Translations under genes and position numbers: made by a program
The notes under the pieces: model-generated
The model's input: only the letters and a program-made list of their open reading frames with translations
Told to the model about the DNA's origin: nothing
Database searches by the model: none
Assembly (NCBI GenBank): GCA_001999425.1
Contig: MLHP01000001.1
Coordinates: forward strand, 1 to 51,393
Direction of reading: 5' to 3'
Length of the DNA: 51,393 nt
From: Rodentibacter genomosp. 2
Lineage (GTDB): Bacteria > Pseudomonadota > Gammaproteobacteria > Enterobacterales > Pasteurellaceae
Shown: positions 9,222-19,609 of the stretch, piece by piece
Numbering within the stretch: the first letter of the stretch is position 1
Layout: every line of letters begins with the position of its first letter

Positions 9222-10232
9222 TTAGCCTAATAAGTGATAAAGCAGTAAGTTAATAACAAACCCACCAACAACCAACCATACAAAGACCAATGCACCTAAT
9301 AAAAGCGGCTTTAATCCGGCCTGTTTCACTGTGCTCACATTTGTGGTTAATCCCAGTCCTGCCATGGCTGCCATTAAAAAAATAGTATCAATTTGAACTA
9401 ATACATTCACCCATTCGGTCGGTAATAAGTTAAAAGAATTAAACACGGCAACGAGGATAAACATTAACGCAAAATAAGGAATTGAAATCGCGTGCTTTTG
9501 TTCTTTATCTTTGTGTAAAAAATAAGATAAGGCGAGTAAAAAAGGAGCAAGCATCATCACCCGTATCATTTTTGAGACCACCGCAACATCAGCGACAACC
9601 GGGCTAATATTACTCCCTGCTGCATAGACTTGGGCGACTTCATGTACGGAAGAACCGATGTAAATACCAAACTGATGGGGATTAATAAAATCAATCAAAA
9701 TAGGATAAAGAACAGGGTATAAAAACATAGAAATTGTGCCGAAAATAACGATTAACGCCACGGCAACAGAAACTTTGTAAGAGGGGGCTTTTACCACAGG
9801 TTCGCTTGCAATAATTGCAGCAGCACCGCAAATGCTACATCCGGCACCGGTAAGAAAAACGATTTGTTTATCAAGTTTTAAGATCTTAATGCCAATCCAG
9901 CAGGTAATCACAAATGTCAATACTAACATAATGGCATCGGCTAATACCGCATTGACTCCCACTTGCCCGATATCTTGTAGAGTAATTCTGAAACCATACA
10001 AAATAATGCCGAGGCGTAACAATTTTCCTTTAGCGAAAGTTACACCGAGATGTGTAAAATTTTCAATTTTATGATAGAACGTATTGCCGCATAGAATACC
10101 AATGACAATTGCCAATGTTAATGCGCTGATATTCAGTCTTTCGACTAATGCATTATTTCCAATGAAAACAGCGATTGCCGTGATCACTAATACCAAAAGT
10201 AAACCCCAAATCATGTTTAAATTTTTCATCAT
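9222..10232 (-). CDS. yeiH: YeiH/UPF0324 family membrane transporter
   Basis: This 336-residue, strongly hydrophobic protein has about ten predicted membrane segments and family landmarks such as GAGCSICGAAAIIASEPVVKA and GSSVHEVAQVYAAG. The family (UPF0324, putative sulfate exporter) is widespread in Pasteurellaceae; the substrate is not shown by sequence. Two adjacent ATGs (10232 and 10229) are possible starts. Upstream, 187 bases separate it from the tusA-like gene, and no LysR regulator lies beside it, unlike in E. coli. Confidence 0.8.
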   Translation of the reverse strand: MMKNLNMIWGLLLVLVITAIAVFIGNNALVERLNISALTLAIVIGILCGNTFYHKIENFTHLGVTFAKGKLLRLGIILYGFRITLQDIGQVGVNAVLADAIMLVLTFVITCWIGIKILKLDKQIVFLTGAGCSICGAAAIIASEPVVKAPSYKVSVAVALIVIFGTISMFLYPVLYPILIDFINPHQFGIYIGSSVHEVAQVYAAGSNISPVVADVAVVSKMIRVMMLAPFLLALSYFLHKDKEQKHAISIPYFALMFILVAVFNSFNLLPTEWVNVLVQIDTIFLMAAMAGLGLTTNVSTVKQAGLKPLLLGALVFVWLVVGGFVINLLLYHLLG

Positions 10233-10419
10233 TATTCCCTCTTTAGACTAAAATTCGGCGACAAAAACTAATTATAGTGATTTTGGTCGATAGGTGCTAT
10301 TTAATTAAGAGATATTGAAAGAAATCACAGAATTGAATGTGGTAATACTTTGCTTACCGGTAATTGAAAGTTGCGAAGAATAGCGAGTAACTTTTTATAA
10401 AAACTTATCACGAGTAAAC

Positions 10420-10635
10420 TTATTTTGAACGCCTACGAAGAATAAATGAATGATCTTCATTTCGCTGACATAAACAATCTAAGCTTTCGCACAGCTGCTC
10501 AATTTCCTTTTCACTGCTTTCTGTTGAAATGAGTACTAGTAAGCTGTCGTCTTTTGTGAGGGCAACCAGAGATTTTTTTATCATCAGCAATGGCAAAGGG
10601 CAGCGATAATCTTGCGTATCAAGTTGATAATCCAT
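10420..10635 (-). CDS. TusA/SirA-like sulfur-carrier protein
   Basis: This 71-residue cytoplasmic protein has the TusA-family CPxP motif near the N-terminus (YRCPLPLLMIKK); the Cys normally carries persulfide sulfur. Length fits the family. It lies 3 bases after the hemerythrin gene and is probably co-transcribed with it. It could be the YedF/YeeD type rather than TusA itself, so no symbol is given. Confidence 0.75.
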   Translation of the reverse strand: MDYQLDTQDYRCPLPLLMIKKSLVALTKDDSLLVLISTESSEKEIEQLCESLDCLCQRNEDHSFILRRRSK

Positions 10636-10638
10636 AAC

Positions 10639-11151
10639 TCAAGGATGACGCCGATTTGACATAACTTGCCCAATCGCCTTCAATTCTGTTTCGGTCAAAT
10701 GTTGCTTACCTAATTCAAAAAGGGGTTCTTCAATCAGAATGTGTTTATCGTAACCCAACACAAAGCGTTGGATTAGAGCAGGATCGACAGAAATACTTTC
10801 TTGTGCAATTAGATCTTCCAATTGTTCCGAAAGTAAACGCCAATTTTCGTGTAAATCAATATGTTGGCGTTCTAATTCTTCTACTTGCGATTGAATTTCC
10901 GGTGCTTTGAGCATTAAGGCAGGAAAAAAGTCTTTTTCCTCATCATCGTGATGAAGCGGAGCTGCACAATTAAAATATTGTAAGATAATTTTTACATCAT
11001 TCAGTACGGCTTGGTTCACGCCATTTTTCTCTAGATAACCCGGTAAAATGCTGAGTTGATGACAAAAGCGTTTTACTTTGCTGTGGCAGGTATAAAGCAT
11101 TTCAATGGGGTCATTCCAACTGGCGAATTGCTGAGGTTCAAGAATTTGCAT
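10639..11151 (-). CDS. Hemerythrin HHE-domain protein
   Basis: This 170-residue, all-helical protein carries the His/Glu pattern of a di-iron hemerythrin fold: CHSKVKRFCH, then PLHHDDEEKDFFP, then RQHIDLHENW, then YDKHILIEEPLFE. Such proteins bind oxygen or NO, or serve in iron-sulfur repair. The pairing with a sulfur-carrier gene hints at redox or sulfur metabolism; this is inference. Confidence 0.75.
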   Translation of the reverse strand: MQILEPQQFASWNDPIEMLYTCHSKVKRFCHQLSILPGYLEKNGVNQAVLNDVKIILQYFNCAAPLHHDDEEKDFFPALMLKAPEIQSQVEELERQHIDLHENWRLLSEQLEDLIAQESISVDPALIQRFVLGYDKHILIEEPLFELGKQHLTETELKAIGQVMSNRRHP

Positions 11152-11172
11152 AATTTTCCTTCTCTTCGTGTG

Positions 11173-11203
11173 AAAAGTGCGGTCAAAAATGACCGCACTT
11201 TTT
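11173..11203 (-). terminator. Inverted USS terminator after tgt
   Basis: AAAAGTGCGGTC, ATTTTTG-type loop and GACCGCACTTTTT form a perfect stem of two opposed uptake signals with a T run on both strands, 5 bases past the tgt stop. Confidence 0.85.
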
Positions 11204-11208
11204 GTGCC

Positions 11209-12408
<1,200 letters not shown>

Positions 12409-12412
12409 TTAT

Positions 12413-12444
12413 TAATAAAAAAGCCTGTTTAAATTCACAGGCTT
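12413..12444 (-). terminator. Intrinsic terminator in the queA-tgt gap
   Basis: On the minus strand AAGCCTGT, a 9-base loop and ACAGGCTT are followed by TTTTATT. It would stop transcripts coming from queA, or from the promoter at 12668-12696, about 40 bases before the tgt start. It is either the 3' end of a small RNA or a tgt attenuator. Confidence 0.8.
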
Positions 12445-12446
12445 CA

Positions 12447-12455
12447 TGCTATAAT
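12447..12455 (+). promoter_or_regulatory. Extended -10 promoter facing the small ORF
   Basis: TGCTATAAT is an exact extended -10 element (TGnTATAAT). No good -35 is present, which extended -10 promoters tolerate. A start near 12462 would give an untranslated leader of about 100 bases containing the hairpin at 12482-12534, then the small ORF. Confidence 0.5.
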
Positions 12456-12481
12456 TTTTTTAATGCTCTTTGAGCAGAGGC

Positions 12482-12534
12482 GGATCTACTAAGATAGTCT
12501 GCCAGTTACCGCTGTCAGGCTATATTGTAGATCC
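12482..12534. other. Long hairpin (leader structure)
   Basis: GGATCTACTAAGATAG pairs with CTATATTGTAGATCC apart from a one-base bulge and a mismatch. The inner CTGCCAG and CTGTCAG extend the stem around a TTACCG loop. It would fold in RNA from either strand. It lies between the plus-strand promoter and the 23-codon ORF. Confidence 0.7.
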
Positions 12535-12563
12535 TGATTGTTAATCATATCAAAGATAAAAAT

Positions 12564-12635
12564 ATGACTAAATTCACAATTAAATTGGTCATCATTACCC
12601 TACTTTGCCTGCTATTAAAAGGCAGCGCTGACTAA
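12564..12635 (+). CDS. Hydrophobic 23-residue peptide, candidate type I toxin
   Basis: ATG at 12564 opens a short frame: a Lys-containing start (MTKFTIK), a hydrophobic core (LVIITLLCLLL) and a short tail (KGSAD), then TAA. Size and composition resemble Ibs-type and other type I toxin peptides, which insert in the inner membrane. The ribosome site is weak (AAAGA), as is common for such toxins. After the TAA the frame runs 12 more codons to TAG, so a decayed longer peptide is the alternative. The coding claim rests on composition and on the surrounding signals, not on homology. Confidence 0.4.
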   Translation: MTKFTIKLVIITLLCLLLKGSAD

Positions 12636-12667
12636 GCAGATTCACCGAAACAAGAGGTAGTTGGCGT

Positions 12668-12696
12668 ATTGTAGGCGTTGCCTTTCTTTAAGTCAA
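12668..12696 (-). promoter_or_regulatory. Sigma-70 promoter downstream of queA
   Basis: On the minus strand TTGACT, exactly 17 bases, then TACAAT. It begins 5 bases beyond the queA stop, with predicted start near 12661. This is a near-consensus promoter placed where no gene start follows for 290 bases. Confidence 0.65.
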
Positions 12697-12701
12697 ACGA
12701 C

Positions 12702-13793
12702 TTATTCCAATCCTATCACATTCGGATTTTTTGTAATAAACATCGCATCGCCATAACTGAAAAAACGATAGCGATTTTCCACCGCACTTTTGTAGGCATT
12801 CATTGTACGGGTGAAACCGGCAAAAGCAGAAACCAGCATAATGAGGGTACTTTCCGGTAGATGGAAATTGGTGATTAAGGCATCTACTACACGGAATTTT
12901 TTACCCGGATAAATGAAAATTGAGGTGTCGGAAAAATAGGGTTCGATCAAATCCGGATTTCCGTTTTCTTCGGCAGACAACGCAGCGGTTTCAATAGAGC
13001 GGACGGAAGTTGTTCCCACCGCAATCACGCGTTTTCCTGCTTTTTTTGTGGCAATAATGGCATTACACACTTCTTGTGAAAGCTCCACATATTCGGCATG
13101 CATAATATGATCTTCAATATTTTCCACTCGAACCGGTTGGAATGTGCCTGCCCCTACATGGAGAGTGACAAATTCAAAATTTACCCCTTTGGATCGAAGT
13201 TTTGCCAATAATTCATCATCGAAATGCAAGCCTGCTGTTGGTGCAGCCACTGCCCCCGGTACTTTGCTATAAACGGTTTGATAGCATTCTTGATCCGCCT
13301 CCTCATCCGGGCGATCAATATAAGGCGGTAACGGCATATGCCCGATTTGTTGCAGCACAGTTAAAAGTGTAGTGGATTTATCCTCTAATTCCACTTCAAA
13401 AAGTGTGCTGTGGCGTGCCGTCATCACTGCTTGAATGCCGTTATTTTCACCGAGTTTATCTTCCCCTAAAAATAATTCAGTACCTTCCTTCGGCGCTTTT
13501 GAGGAGCGGATATGGGCGAGAAAACGATGCTCATCCAACATACGTTCAACCAGTACTTCAATTTTACCGCCACTGGCTTTGCATCCGAACATTCGGGCGG
13601 GAATCACTCGGGTATTATTAAAAATCAACAAATCGCCTTCATCAATGAGATCTAATACCTCCGTGAAAGTGCGGTGAGAAATTTCACCGTTTTCACCATT
13701 TAACGTCAGAAGACGACAAGAGGAACGATCTGCTTTAGGATAACGAGCGATAAGTTCATCGGGTAAATCAAAATGGAAATCGGAAACACGCAT
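12702..13793 (-). CDS. queA: S-adenosylmethionine:tRNA ribosyltransferase-isomerase
   Basis: QueA moves the ribosyl part of SAM onto preQ1 in tRNA to make epoxyqueuosine. The 363-residue protein starts [19 protein letters not shown], the usual start for the family; a 20-codon upstream extension is unlike the family and was not used. Conserved blocks include [43 protein letters not shown] and [10 protein letters not shown]. tgt lies downstream. Confidence 0.97.
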   Translation of the reverse strand: MRVSDFHFDLPDELIARYPKADRSSCRLLTLNGENGEISHRTFTEVLDLIDEGDLLIFNNTRVIPARMFGCKASGGKIEVLVERMLDEHRFLAHIRSSKAPKEGTELFLGEDKLGENNGIQAVMTARHSTLFEVELEDKSTTLLTVLQQIGHMPLPPYIDRPDEEADQECYQTVYSKVPGAVAAPTAGLHFDDELLAKLRSKGVNFEFVTLHVGAGTFQPVRVENIEDHIMHAEYVELSQEVCNAIIATKKAGKRVIAVGTTSVRSIETAALSAEENGNPDLIEPYFSDTSIFIYPGKKFRVVDALITNFHLPESTLIMLVSAFAGFTRTMNAYKSAVENRYRFFSYGDAMFITKNPNVIGLE

Positions 13794-13853
13794 AATAGTA
13801 TTTGGTTGATAAAAAGAATGGGGTAGTCTAGTTAGAATAATTGGGAAGCTCAA

Positions 13854-13880
13854 GGGGAAATGTTCGCCATTTCCCTTTTT
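13854..13880 (+). terminator. Hairpin between pssA and queA
   Basis: GGGAAATG, TTCGC and CATTTCCC followed by TTTTT on the plus strand. The T run is on the strand opposite to both flanking genes, so it may not act as a terminator for pssA. Confidence 0.35.
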
Positions 13881-13884
13881 CCTA

Positions 13885-15252
13885 TTAAAGAATCATTTTT
13901 ACTAATTTATCTGCTTTAATTCGGGCAAATTTTTTCAGTAATTTTTGAACCGGCTCAGGGTATTGAGATAGCTCTTCCAATTCGGAATAGTGACTCAATA
14001 CGGTGGTATGCTGACGAATATGGTTTAACTCTTTCTCAGCTTGATCACGTAATTCCTGCTTCGGATCGTGAATCAATAACCCATTTTCCGCATCTAAACG
14101 CCAAGCACGCGGATTTAAGTTATTACCGGTCAGCAAAATGTAGTGATTATCGACCCACACCCCTTTTAAGTGGTATGTGTTATCGCCATCTTTCCATAAA
14201 CGAATCGTTAATCGACCCTGTTCAATGTCTTGTTGGAATTTTTCACAAAAATGACGGAGATTACTTTCATATAAATAAGGTAAGGCACCAGCCATTTTAA
14301 AAGGTTGTTCCGGTGGAATATAAAAATCGTTTGCTACTTTGTCGCCCACGATAATTTCGATTTTTTTCCCTTCTTCCAGTAAACGGGCAATTTTAACTTG
14401 CAGGGTACGGGGAAAATTAAAATAAGGTGTACAAACCACCAAATTTTCTTGAACTTGTAAAAATAAATCTTCAATGATTTGGTTTAATTCATTGCCTGAC
14501 GCGCCTAAACCAAATAATGGCGAAATACTTAAAATATCGGAAAAACCAACCGCACTTTCCAATCTGTATTCTGCATGATTGGCTAAATTTTTACGATAAG
14601 CACGAATAGCTGAACGAATTTCTTTGGTACGGGGACGATTTGCCACATCAAGCGGATGGACAGCATTTAAATCTAATAAATGCTCATTAATAAAATTTAC
14701 CATTGAATCGGCTAATTCTGCATTCGTGATTTTTTGATAGCGATCATAGCGGTATTTGCCGTCTTGTTGTAAGTACACATTGTTAATACTCGCGCCACTA
14801 TAAAGCACTGTATCATCAAAAATAAATCCTTTGATATGCAAAACGCCAAACACTTCACGGGTATTAATCGGCACGCCGAAAAATATATTCGGATCGTCTG
14901 AAAGTTGATAGGTTTGACGTTGTTCCACATACCAATCAGCATTGGTCGCTGATTTTTCCGCTCCCAATAAATTACGCTGACCACGATGCCAATCCACAAG
15001 GATTTTAATGTCTAAGTCAGGCTGTTCTTGTTTTATACGATAGATTTCATCAAGAATTTCTTGCCCCGCTTCATCTTTTTGCCAGTAAAGTGCGGTTACA
15101 TAAATACGTTTTTGGGCATTTCTAATTAATTCAATAATCTGAGTTTTAAATTCAGTCGGACTAAACAAAAATTCCACTTGCGTTTTTTCTAAAGGCAAAA
15201 AAGGCAGATTTGTGAGATTTTGTTCTGCTCGTTTTAATTTATTGATTAACAT
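13885..15252 (-). CDS. pssA: CDP-diacylglycerol-serine O-phosphatidyltransferase
   Basis: The enzyme makes phosphatidylserine, precursor of phosphatidylethanolamine, at the inner membrane surface. The 455-residue protein belongs to the phospholipase D superfamily and shows two HKD-type motifs ([20 protein letters not shown] and [19 protein letters not shown]). Length matches gammaproteobacterial PssA. It is divergent from the methyltransferase gene at 15402, as in H. influenzae. Confidence 0.95.
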   Translation of the reverse strand: MLINKLKRAEQNLTNLPFLPLEKTQVEFLFSPTEFKTQIIELIRNAQKRIYVTALYWQKDEAGQEILDEIYRIKQEQPDLDIKILVDWHRGQRNLLGAEKSATNADWYVEQRQTYQLSDDPNIFFGVPINTREVFGVLHIKGFIFDDTVLYSGASINNVYLQQDGKYRYDRYQKITNAELADSMVNFINEHLLDLNAVHPLDVANRPRTKEIRSAIRAYRKNLANHAEYRLESAVGFSDILSISPLFGLGASGNELNQIIEDLFLQVQENLVVCTPYFNFPRTLQVKIARLLEEGKKIEIIVGDKVANDFYIPPEQPFKMAGALPYLYESNLRHFCEKFQQDIEQGRLTIRLWKDGDNTYHLKGVWVDNHYILLTGNNLNPRAWRLDAENGLLIHDPKQELRDQAEKELNHIRQHTTVLSHYSELEELSQYPEPVQKLLKKFARIKADKLVKMIL

Positions 15253-15401
15253 AATTTGTCTCTGTATTCTCTAGGAATGGGCTAGTTTACAATATTTCTC
15301 CGATGGATTGATAGAAAAAAGGTTTTTTTTCGTTATAATGCTCACAAAATTTGACATTTTTTGGCGAATTATTATCCAATTTTTTCTTGAGTATCCTTTA
15401 T

Positions 15402-16454
15402 ATGAACAATTCTCGCAAACCGACTTTTCAAACAAATTCCCGTAAATCTTTTCAAGAACAACGTTCTGAACGCGATGTTTCACCACGTTTTAATGAGCAA
15501 AAACATCGTGAAAACCGACCGCACTTTGATAAAAAACATAGTGTGGAAAAAAAACAACCTCGTTTTCAACAAGAAGTTCATGAGCCGCGTGTTGCTGAGC
15601 TTTCTCTAAATAAAAGCGGCAGAGCACAAGGTAATGTCAAAGTTTTAGTGAAAAGCACGGGGACGGCATACAAACCAAAAGAAAAGAAAACCGGCGCACT
15701 TTCACCCCGTGCGCCGGAAAAAATTAAGAAAAATCGTGCGGAAGAAATGAAAGTCTATGGTGAAAATGCCTGTTTAGCGTTATTTAATAATCGTCCGGAA
15801 AGTATTGTTCGTGTTTGGGCTACGGTGCAGATGTCGCATAAAATCGGTGAAATGTTCAGCTATTTAGCGGCAAACAAAAAAGTGTACCACGTGGTAGATA
15901 ATGAAGAATTATCCCTTGTAAGCGGTACGACGCATCACGGCGGTATTTGTATGTTAGTGAAAAAACAACGCCCGTTCATGTTGCAAGGCTATTTGGATAT
16001 TCCGCACAAGGAAGATTGTTTAGTGCTGTTAGACAATGTAGATAATGCTCAAAATATTGGGGGAGTACTGCGTACCTGTGCGTTTTATGGTGTGAAGAAT
16101 GTGGTAACTAATAATGCCGATAATCTGTATTCTGCGGCAGCTATGCGTGTTGCAGAAGGCGGCGCGGAACATATCCGTTTATTAGAATGTTTAGATATTG
16201 AATCTGCATTACAACAACTTCGCCAAAGCGGGTATCAAGTGATACATGTTGCGCAAGACAAAGAGGGGACTTCTCTTGATTCGGTTCAATTTAATAAAAA
16301 AGTCGCATTTTTATTCAGTGAAAGTGGCACGTTGGATTTATACGAAAGACCGGATGTAAATGTTCGTTTATCTTTAAGCAGTCCATTAAAAAATGGCTTA
16401 AATATTGCGGTAAACAGTGGCATTCTGTTGTCGAAATGGTATTTTTCAAAGTAA
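15402..16454 (+). CDS. yfiF: SpoU-family RNA 2'-O-methyltransferase (YfiF-like)
   Basis: This 350-residue protein begins at MNNSRKPTF; an upstream start at 15351 is less likely. A long basic, low-complexity N-terminal arm (about residues 1-120, rich in Arg, Lys, Gln) precedes an SpoU substrate-binding domain (VYGENACLALFNNRP) and a SPOUT knot domain (LLDNVDNAQNIGGVLRTCAF, VAFLFSESGTL, LSLSSPLKNGLNIAVNSGIL). It probably methylates rRNA or tRNA ribose; the target is unknown. Confidence 0.88.
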   Translation: MNNSRKPTFQTNSRKSFQEQRSERDVSPRFNEQKHRENRPHFDKKHSVEKKQPRFQQEVHEPRVAELSLNKSGRAQGNVKVLVKSTGTAYKPKEKKTGALSPRAPEKIKKNRAEEMKVYGENACLALFNNRPESIVRVWATVQMSHKIGEMFSYLAANKKVYHVVDNEELSLVSGTTHHGGICMLVKKQRPFMLQGYLDIPHKEDCLVLLDNVDNAQNIGGVLRTCAFYGVKNVVTNNADNLYSAAAMRVAEGGAEHIRLLECLDIESALQQLRQSGYQVIHVAQDKEGTSLDSVQFNKKVAFLFSESGTLDLYERPDVNVRLSLSSPLKNGLNIAVNSGILLSKWYFSK

Positions 16455-16491
16455 GAATAGACCAAAGTGCGGTCGTTTTTTTCATCGTTTG

Positions 16492-16518
16492 AAGGCTGAA
16501 TTATCAGCCTTTTATTTT
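16492..16518 (+). terminator. Intrinsic terminator of yfiF
   Basis: AAGGCTGA, ATTA, TCAGCCTT followed by TTATTTT. It lies between converging genes. Confidence 0.8.
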
Positions 16519-16553
16519 GAAAAAAGACATTAGTCATTATGTTAGATTGGTGG

Positions 16554-17216
16554 CTAAAACTTATGTTTTTCATTTAATGAATGTGAGAAACGGGTAATTA
16601 ATTCTAGGCAACCTTGTACAATCCAACCGATTCCGGCGGCAAAAATCAGCGTGCCGATACCCACTATTCCTCCTAGAAAAAAACCGAATAGGCAAACCGA
16701 TATTTCAATACCGGTACGGACGAACCCTACTTTTAGATGGAAGCGTTGGCAAATCCCCACCATAAGCCCGTCACGAGGGCCTGCCCCCAAATGGCAAGTG
16801 AGATACAATGCTGTGCCTAACCCATATAGAAAAATCCCGATTATTCCAAAAGTCATGCGTGACAAAAGTGCGGTCGGTTCCGGTAGAATTTTTGTAGTAA
16901 TGTCTAAGAAAAAAGCAATCATAATAATATTTAGAAGAGTGCCTAGCCCAAAACGTAGTTTTAAGGGTAGCCATGCCAACATTACTACAACGCTAATAAA
17001 AAACGATGCCCAGCCAATACCAATTCCACTTTGTAAGGCAATGCCTTGAGAAAGCACTGTCCAAGGCGTGGAACCAAAATTGGACAATACAATTAGCCCA
17101 TCGCCGATTCCTAATATTGCTAATGCAAATAACAACACACAGATCGTTTTACTTTCTAGCGACCATAATGAACTTGCCGCCCAGTTTGTATAAGGTATTG
17201 CTCGTGCTTTTTTCAT
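16554..17216 (-). CDS. YczE/YyaS/YitT-type membrane protein
   Basis: This 220-residue protein has about five to six membrane segments. The motifs LSNFGSTPWTVLSQGIA and LGAGPRDGLMVGICQ are typical of the YczE family of unknown function. A short basic N-terminus faces the cytoplasm by the positive-inside rule. Confidence 0.75.
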   Translation of the reverse strand: MKKARAIPYTNWAASSLWSLESKTICVLLFALAILGIGDGLIVLSNFGSTPWTVLSQGIALQSGIGIGWASFFISVVVMLAWLPLKLRFGLGTLLNIIMIAFFLDITTKILPEPTALLSRMTFGIIGIFLYGLGTALYLTCHLGAGPRDGLMVGICQRFHLKVGFVRTGIEISVCLFGFFLGGIVGIGTLIFAAGIGWIVQGCLELITRFSHSLNEKHKF

Positions 17217-17366
17217 AAAGTACCTATGATTAAGAAGATATGGCTATCATAAAGGGGAATAAGTGAAAGGCAAAACACTTTAATACCATATTATATAGTG
17301 GAATTAACTATGCAGATTTTCGCTTTTTGATTAGTTAATATAGGAATGACATAATACCGCTCTTTT

Positions 17367-17696
17367 TTAATGGGATGCGCTTGAAAATAGGTTAATGACT
17401 AACACGCCGGCAATAATTAACCCAATGCCAATTATTCCAGCCGTATCAATTTTTTGTCCAAAAGCAAAATAGGCAACTACTGCCGTAAGGACAATGCCCA
17501 CCCCTGACCAAATGGCGTAAACCAAACCAACAGGTAAAGAACGAAAAATAATTGAAACAAAATAAAAAGAAATCGCATAGAGCGTGAGCGAGCCTACGGT
17601 AGGAAAAAGTTTGGTAAAACCATCACTCAGTTTTAATAAATTTGTTGCAGCAATTTCTAAGCAAATGGAAATTGCGAGTAAAATCCAAGGGTTCAT
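17367..17696 (-). CDS. Small multidrug resistance (SMR) transporter
   Basis: This 109-residue protein has four membrane segments. It carries the essential membrane Glu-14 (SICLEIAAT), the GLVYAIWSGVG signature and a C-terminal GIGLIIAGVLVIN. It works as a proton-coupled antiparallel dimer, exporting cationic compounds or guanidinium. Sequence alone does not separate the EmrE/QacE drug type from the Gdx guanidinium type. Confidence 0.9.
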   Translation of the reverse strand: MNPWILLAISICLEIAATNLLKLSDGFTKLFPTVGSLTLYAISFYFVSIIFRSLPVGLVYAIWSGVGIVLTAVVAYFAFGQKIDTAGIIGIGLIIAGVLVINLFSSASH

Positions 17697-17716
17697 TTAT
17701 TTATTCCTCGTGAAAT

Positions 17717-17746
17717 AAAAAAGAGATGCAATTAGGCATCTCTTTT
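17717..17746 (-). terminator. Intrinsic terminator of the phosphohexomutase gene
   Basis: On the minus strand AAAAGAGATGC, a short loop, GCATCTCTTTT followed by TTATTTC. It is 27 bases past the stop. Confidence 0.85.
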
Positions 17747-17772
17747 ATTGCATTATCGTAACTATTTAATTA

Positions 17773-19431
17773 TTAACACTCTTGTTTACCGTAGGCATCT
17801 TGGCGCAGAATGTTGCGCACGCCTTCATCAAAATCAGCAAGCACTTGTTCTGCATTTTTCGGATCGGTACCCCGGGCATCCAAATAAAATTTAATTTTTG
17901 GTTCGGTACCGGAAGGGCGCACGATTAAACGACCACCGTTTTCAAGTGTGAATACCAAAATATCACTTTGACGATCGGTTTTTGTGTGATCAATGAACTG
18001 TGTCACATTCACACCACCAATGATACTTGGCGGTGTATTGCGAAGTGCGGTCATTAATTTACCGATTTCAGCAAGATCGCTGACACGGATAGAGATTTGT
18101 CCGCTTACATAGGCGCCAAATTCTTTGGTAAATTCATTGGCATAATCCGCCAAGGTTTTACCTTGTTTTTTCAAGTTGCGGACAAGATCTAAGAACATAA
18201 TCGCTGCTGAAATACCGTCTTTATCGCGCACTTTATCCGGATCAACTAAATAACCAAGCGCTTCTTCAAAACCGAATAATAAACCTTGTACTTTACCGAT
18301 ATATTTGAAACCGGTTAAGGTTTCTTCCGATTGAAAACCGTATTTTTTGGCAATTTCCGCTAATGCCGGTGAGGAAACGAGCGAGCAAGCCAATACCCCT
18401 TGTTTGCCTTGTGCGTGGTATTGTTTGGCTAAATACCAACCTAAGAAACAACCGACCACATTACCGTGTAAAGATTTCCAGTTACCTTCCGCATCAGGCA
18501 CGGCAACAGCTAAACGGTCGGCATCAGGGTCGTTTGCGATAATAAATTCTGCATTGTTTTCTTTCGCCACTTTAATTGCAAGATCCAATGCACCTTTTTC
18601 TTCCGGATTAGGGAAATTAACCGTTGGGAAAGAACCGTCCGGCCAGACTTGTTCTGCAACAATATGAGGTTGTGGCAAACCCGCTTTGGCAAGCGTTTTG
18701 CTTAATACTTCATAGCCCACGCCGTGCATAGCGGTATATACATAGTTGATGTCGCATTGTGGTTCTTTGGCAAGGGAGGCGGTTTTCGCAATATAAGCCT
18801 CTACTACTTCATCATTTAATACTACATAATCATCACTACGTGGTAGATCTTGAATATTGCCGGCTGCGACTTTGTCGATTAATGCAGCAATTTGTTGATC
18901 GGCAGGGGAGACGATTTGACCGCCACCATTGGCCTTACCCAAATAGACTTTATAACCGTTATCCTCAGGAGGGTTGTGGCTTGCGGTAACCATCACACCT
19001 GCTGTAGTGTCAAAATATTGAATCGCATAAGCTAATACCGGAGTTGGCAGTTTGCGAGGTAACAAATATGCTTTCACTCCTGCGCCAGCCATAATCTCTG
19101 CGGTATCGCGTGCAAATACATCTGAATTTTTACGTCCGTCATAGCCTACAACGATAGAAGGTTGTTTGTCGTAATCTTTCAAGAAATCGGCTAAACCGCC
19201 GGCGGCTTGTGCCACTAAAACACGGTTCATCCCCATTGAGCCAGCTTGTAAAGGACCGCGTAAGCCGGCAGTACCAAATTGCAAACGACCGTTAAAACGA
19301 GCTTGTAATTCAGCTTCAGCTTTTGCATCGCCACCTTTTGCCGCTTCTAAAAGTGCGGTTAATTCTGTGCGAGTTTCTGCATCAGGATCTTGGTTTAACC
19401 AATTTTGTGCTATATCAAAAAGAGTTGCCAT
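17773..19431 (-). CDS. Phosphoglucomutase/phosphomannomutase
   Basis: This 552-residue alpha-D-phosphohexomutase interconverts hexose 1- and 6-phosphates. It has the phosphoserine loop GVMVTASHNPPEDNGYKVY, the metal loop NDPDADRLAVAV, the sugar loop GFEEALGYL, and the phosphate-binding RPSGTEPKIKFY near the C-terminus. The GTAGLRG start and length match the HI0740-type subgroup rather than E. coli Pgm. Confidence 0.93.
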   Translation of the reverse strand: MATLFDIAQNWLNQDPDAETRTELTALLEAAKGGDAKAEAELQARFNGRLQFGTAGLRGPLQAGSMGMNRVLVAQAAGGLADFLKDYDKQPSIVVGYDGRKNSDVFARDTAEIMAGAGVKAYLLPRKLPTPVLAYAIQYFDTTAGVMVTASHNPPEDNGYKVYLGKANGGGQIVSPADQQIAALIDKVAAGNIQDLPRSDDYVVLNDEVVEAYIAKTASLAKEPQCDINYVYTAMHGVGYEVLSKTLAKAGLPQPHIVAEQVWPDGSFPTVNFPNPEEKGALDLAIKVAKENNAEFIIANDPDADRLAVAVPDAEGNWKSLHGNVVGCFLGWYLAKQYHAQGKQGVLACSLVSSPALAEIAKKYGFQSEETLTGFKYIGKVQGLLFGFEEALGYLVDPDKVRDKDGISAAIMFLDLVRNLKKQGKTLADYANEFTKEFGAYVSGQISIRVSDLAEIGKLMTALRNTPPSIIGGVNVTQFIDHTKTDRQSDILVFTLENGGRLIVRPSGTEPKIKFYLDARGTDPKNAEQVLADFDEGVRNILRQDAYGKQEC

Positions 19432-19609
19432 AATTTCACCTTCTTAAGTTAAAAGAAATGTTCTAGCTAGACTATCGGAAAACGATTAAAGTTCAAAGGC
19501 TTATTTACTGAAAGTTTGATCTGTTTAACACTTTTTATTCGTCTAATCGTTTACTTAAAAAATGGTATTTGATTTTTATGTTAAGTGATGTCTAGGTTAT
19601 TGATCAACG

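Larger units (their letters stand above)
12445..12661 (-). ncRNA. Predicted antisense small RNA opposite the small ORF
   Basis: A minus-strand promoter at 12668-12696 and a minus-strand terminator at 12413-12444 bracket a transcript of about 245 bases. It would be complementary to the whole small ORF and to its structured leader. No protein frame of note exists on this strand. Alternatively, this is the 5' leader of tgt with an attenuator. Boundaries are predictions. Confidence 0.45.

Noticed and set aside
12445-12661. preQ1 riboswitch in the tgt leader
   Set aside because: Queuosine genes flank the gap, but the C-rich loop and A-rich tail arrangement of known preQ1 classes is not visible; only a long simple hairpin is.
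12702-13853. Longer queA start at 13853
   Set aside because: The 20 extra residues are not like the family; MRVSDFHF is the usual start.
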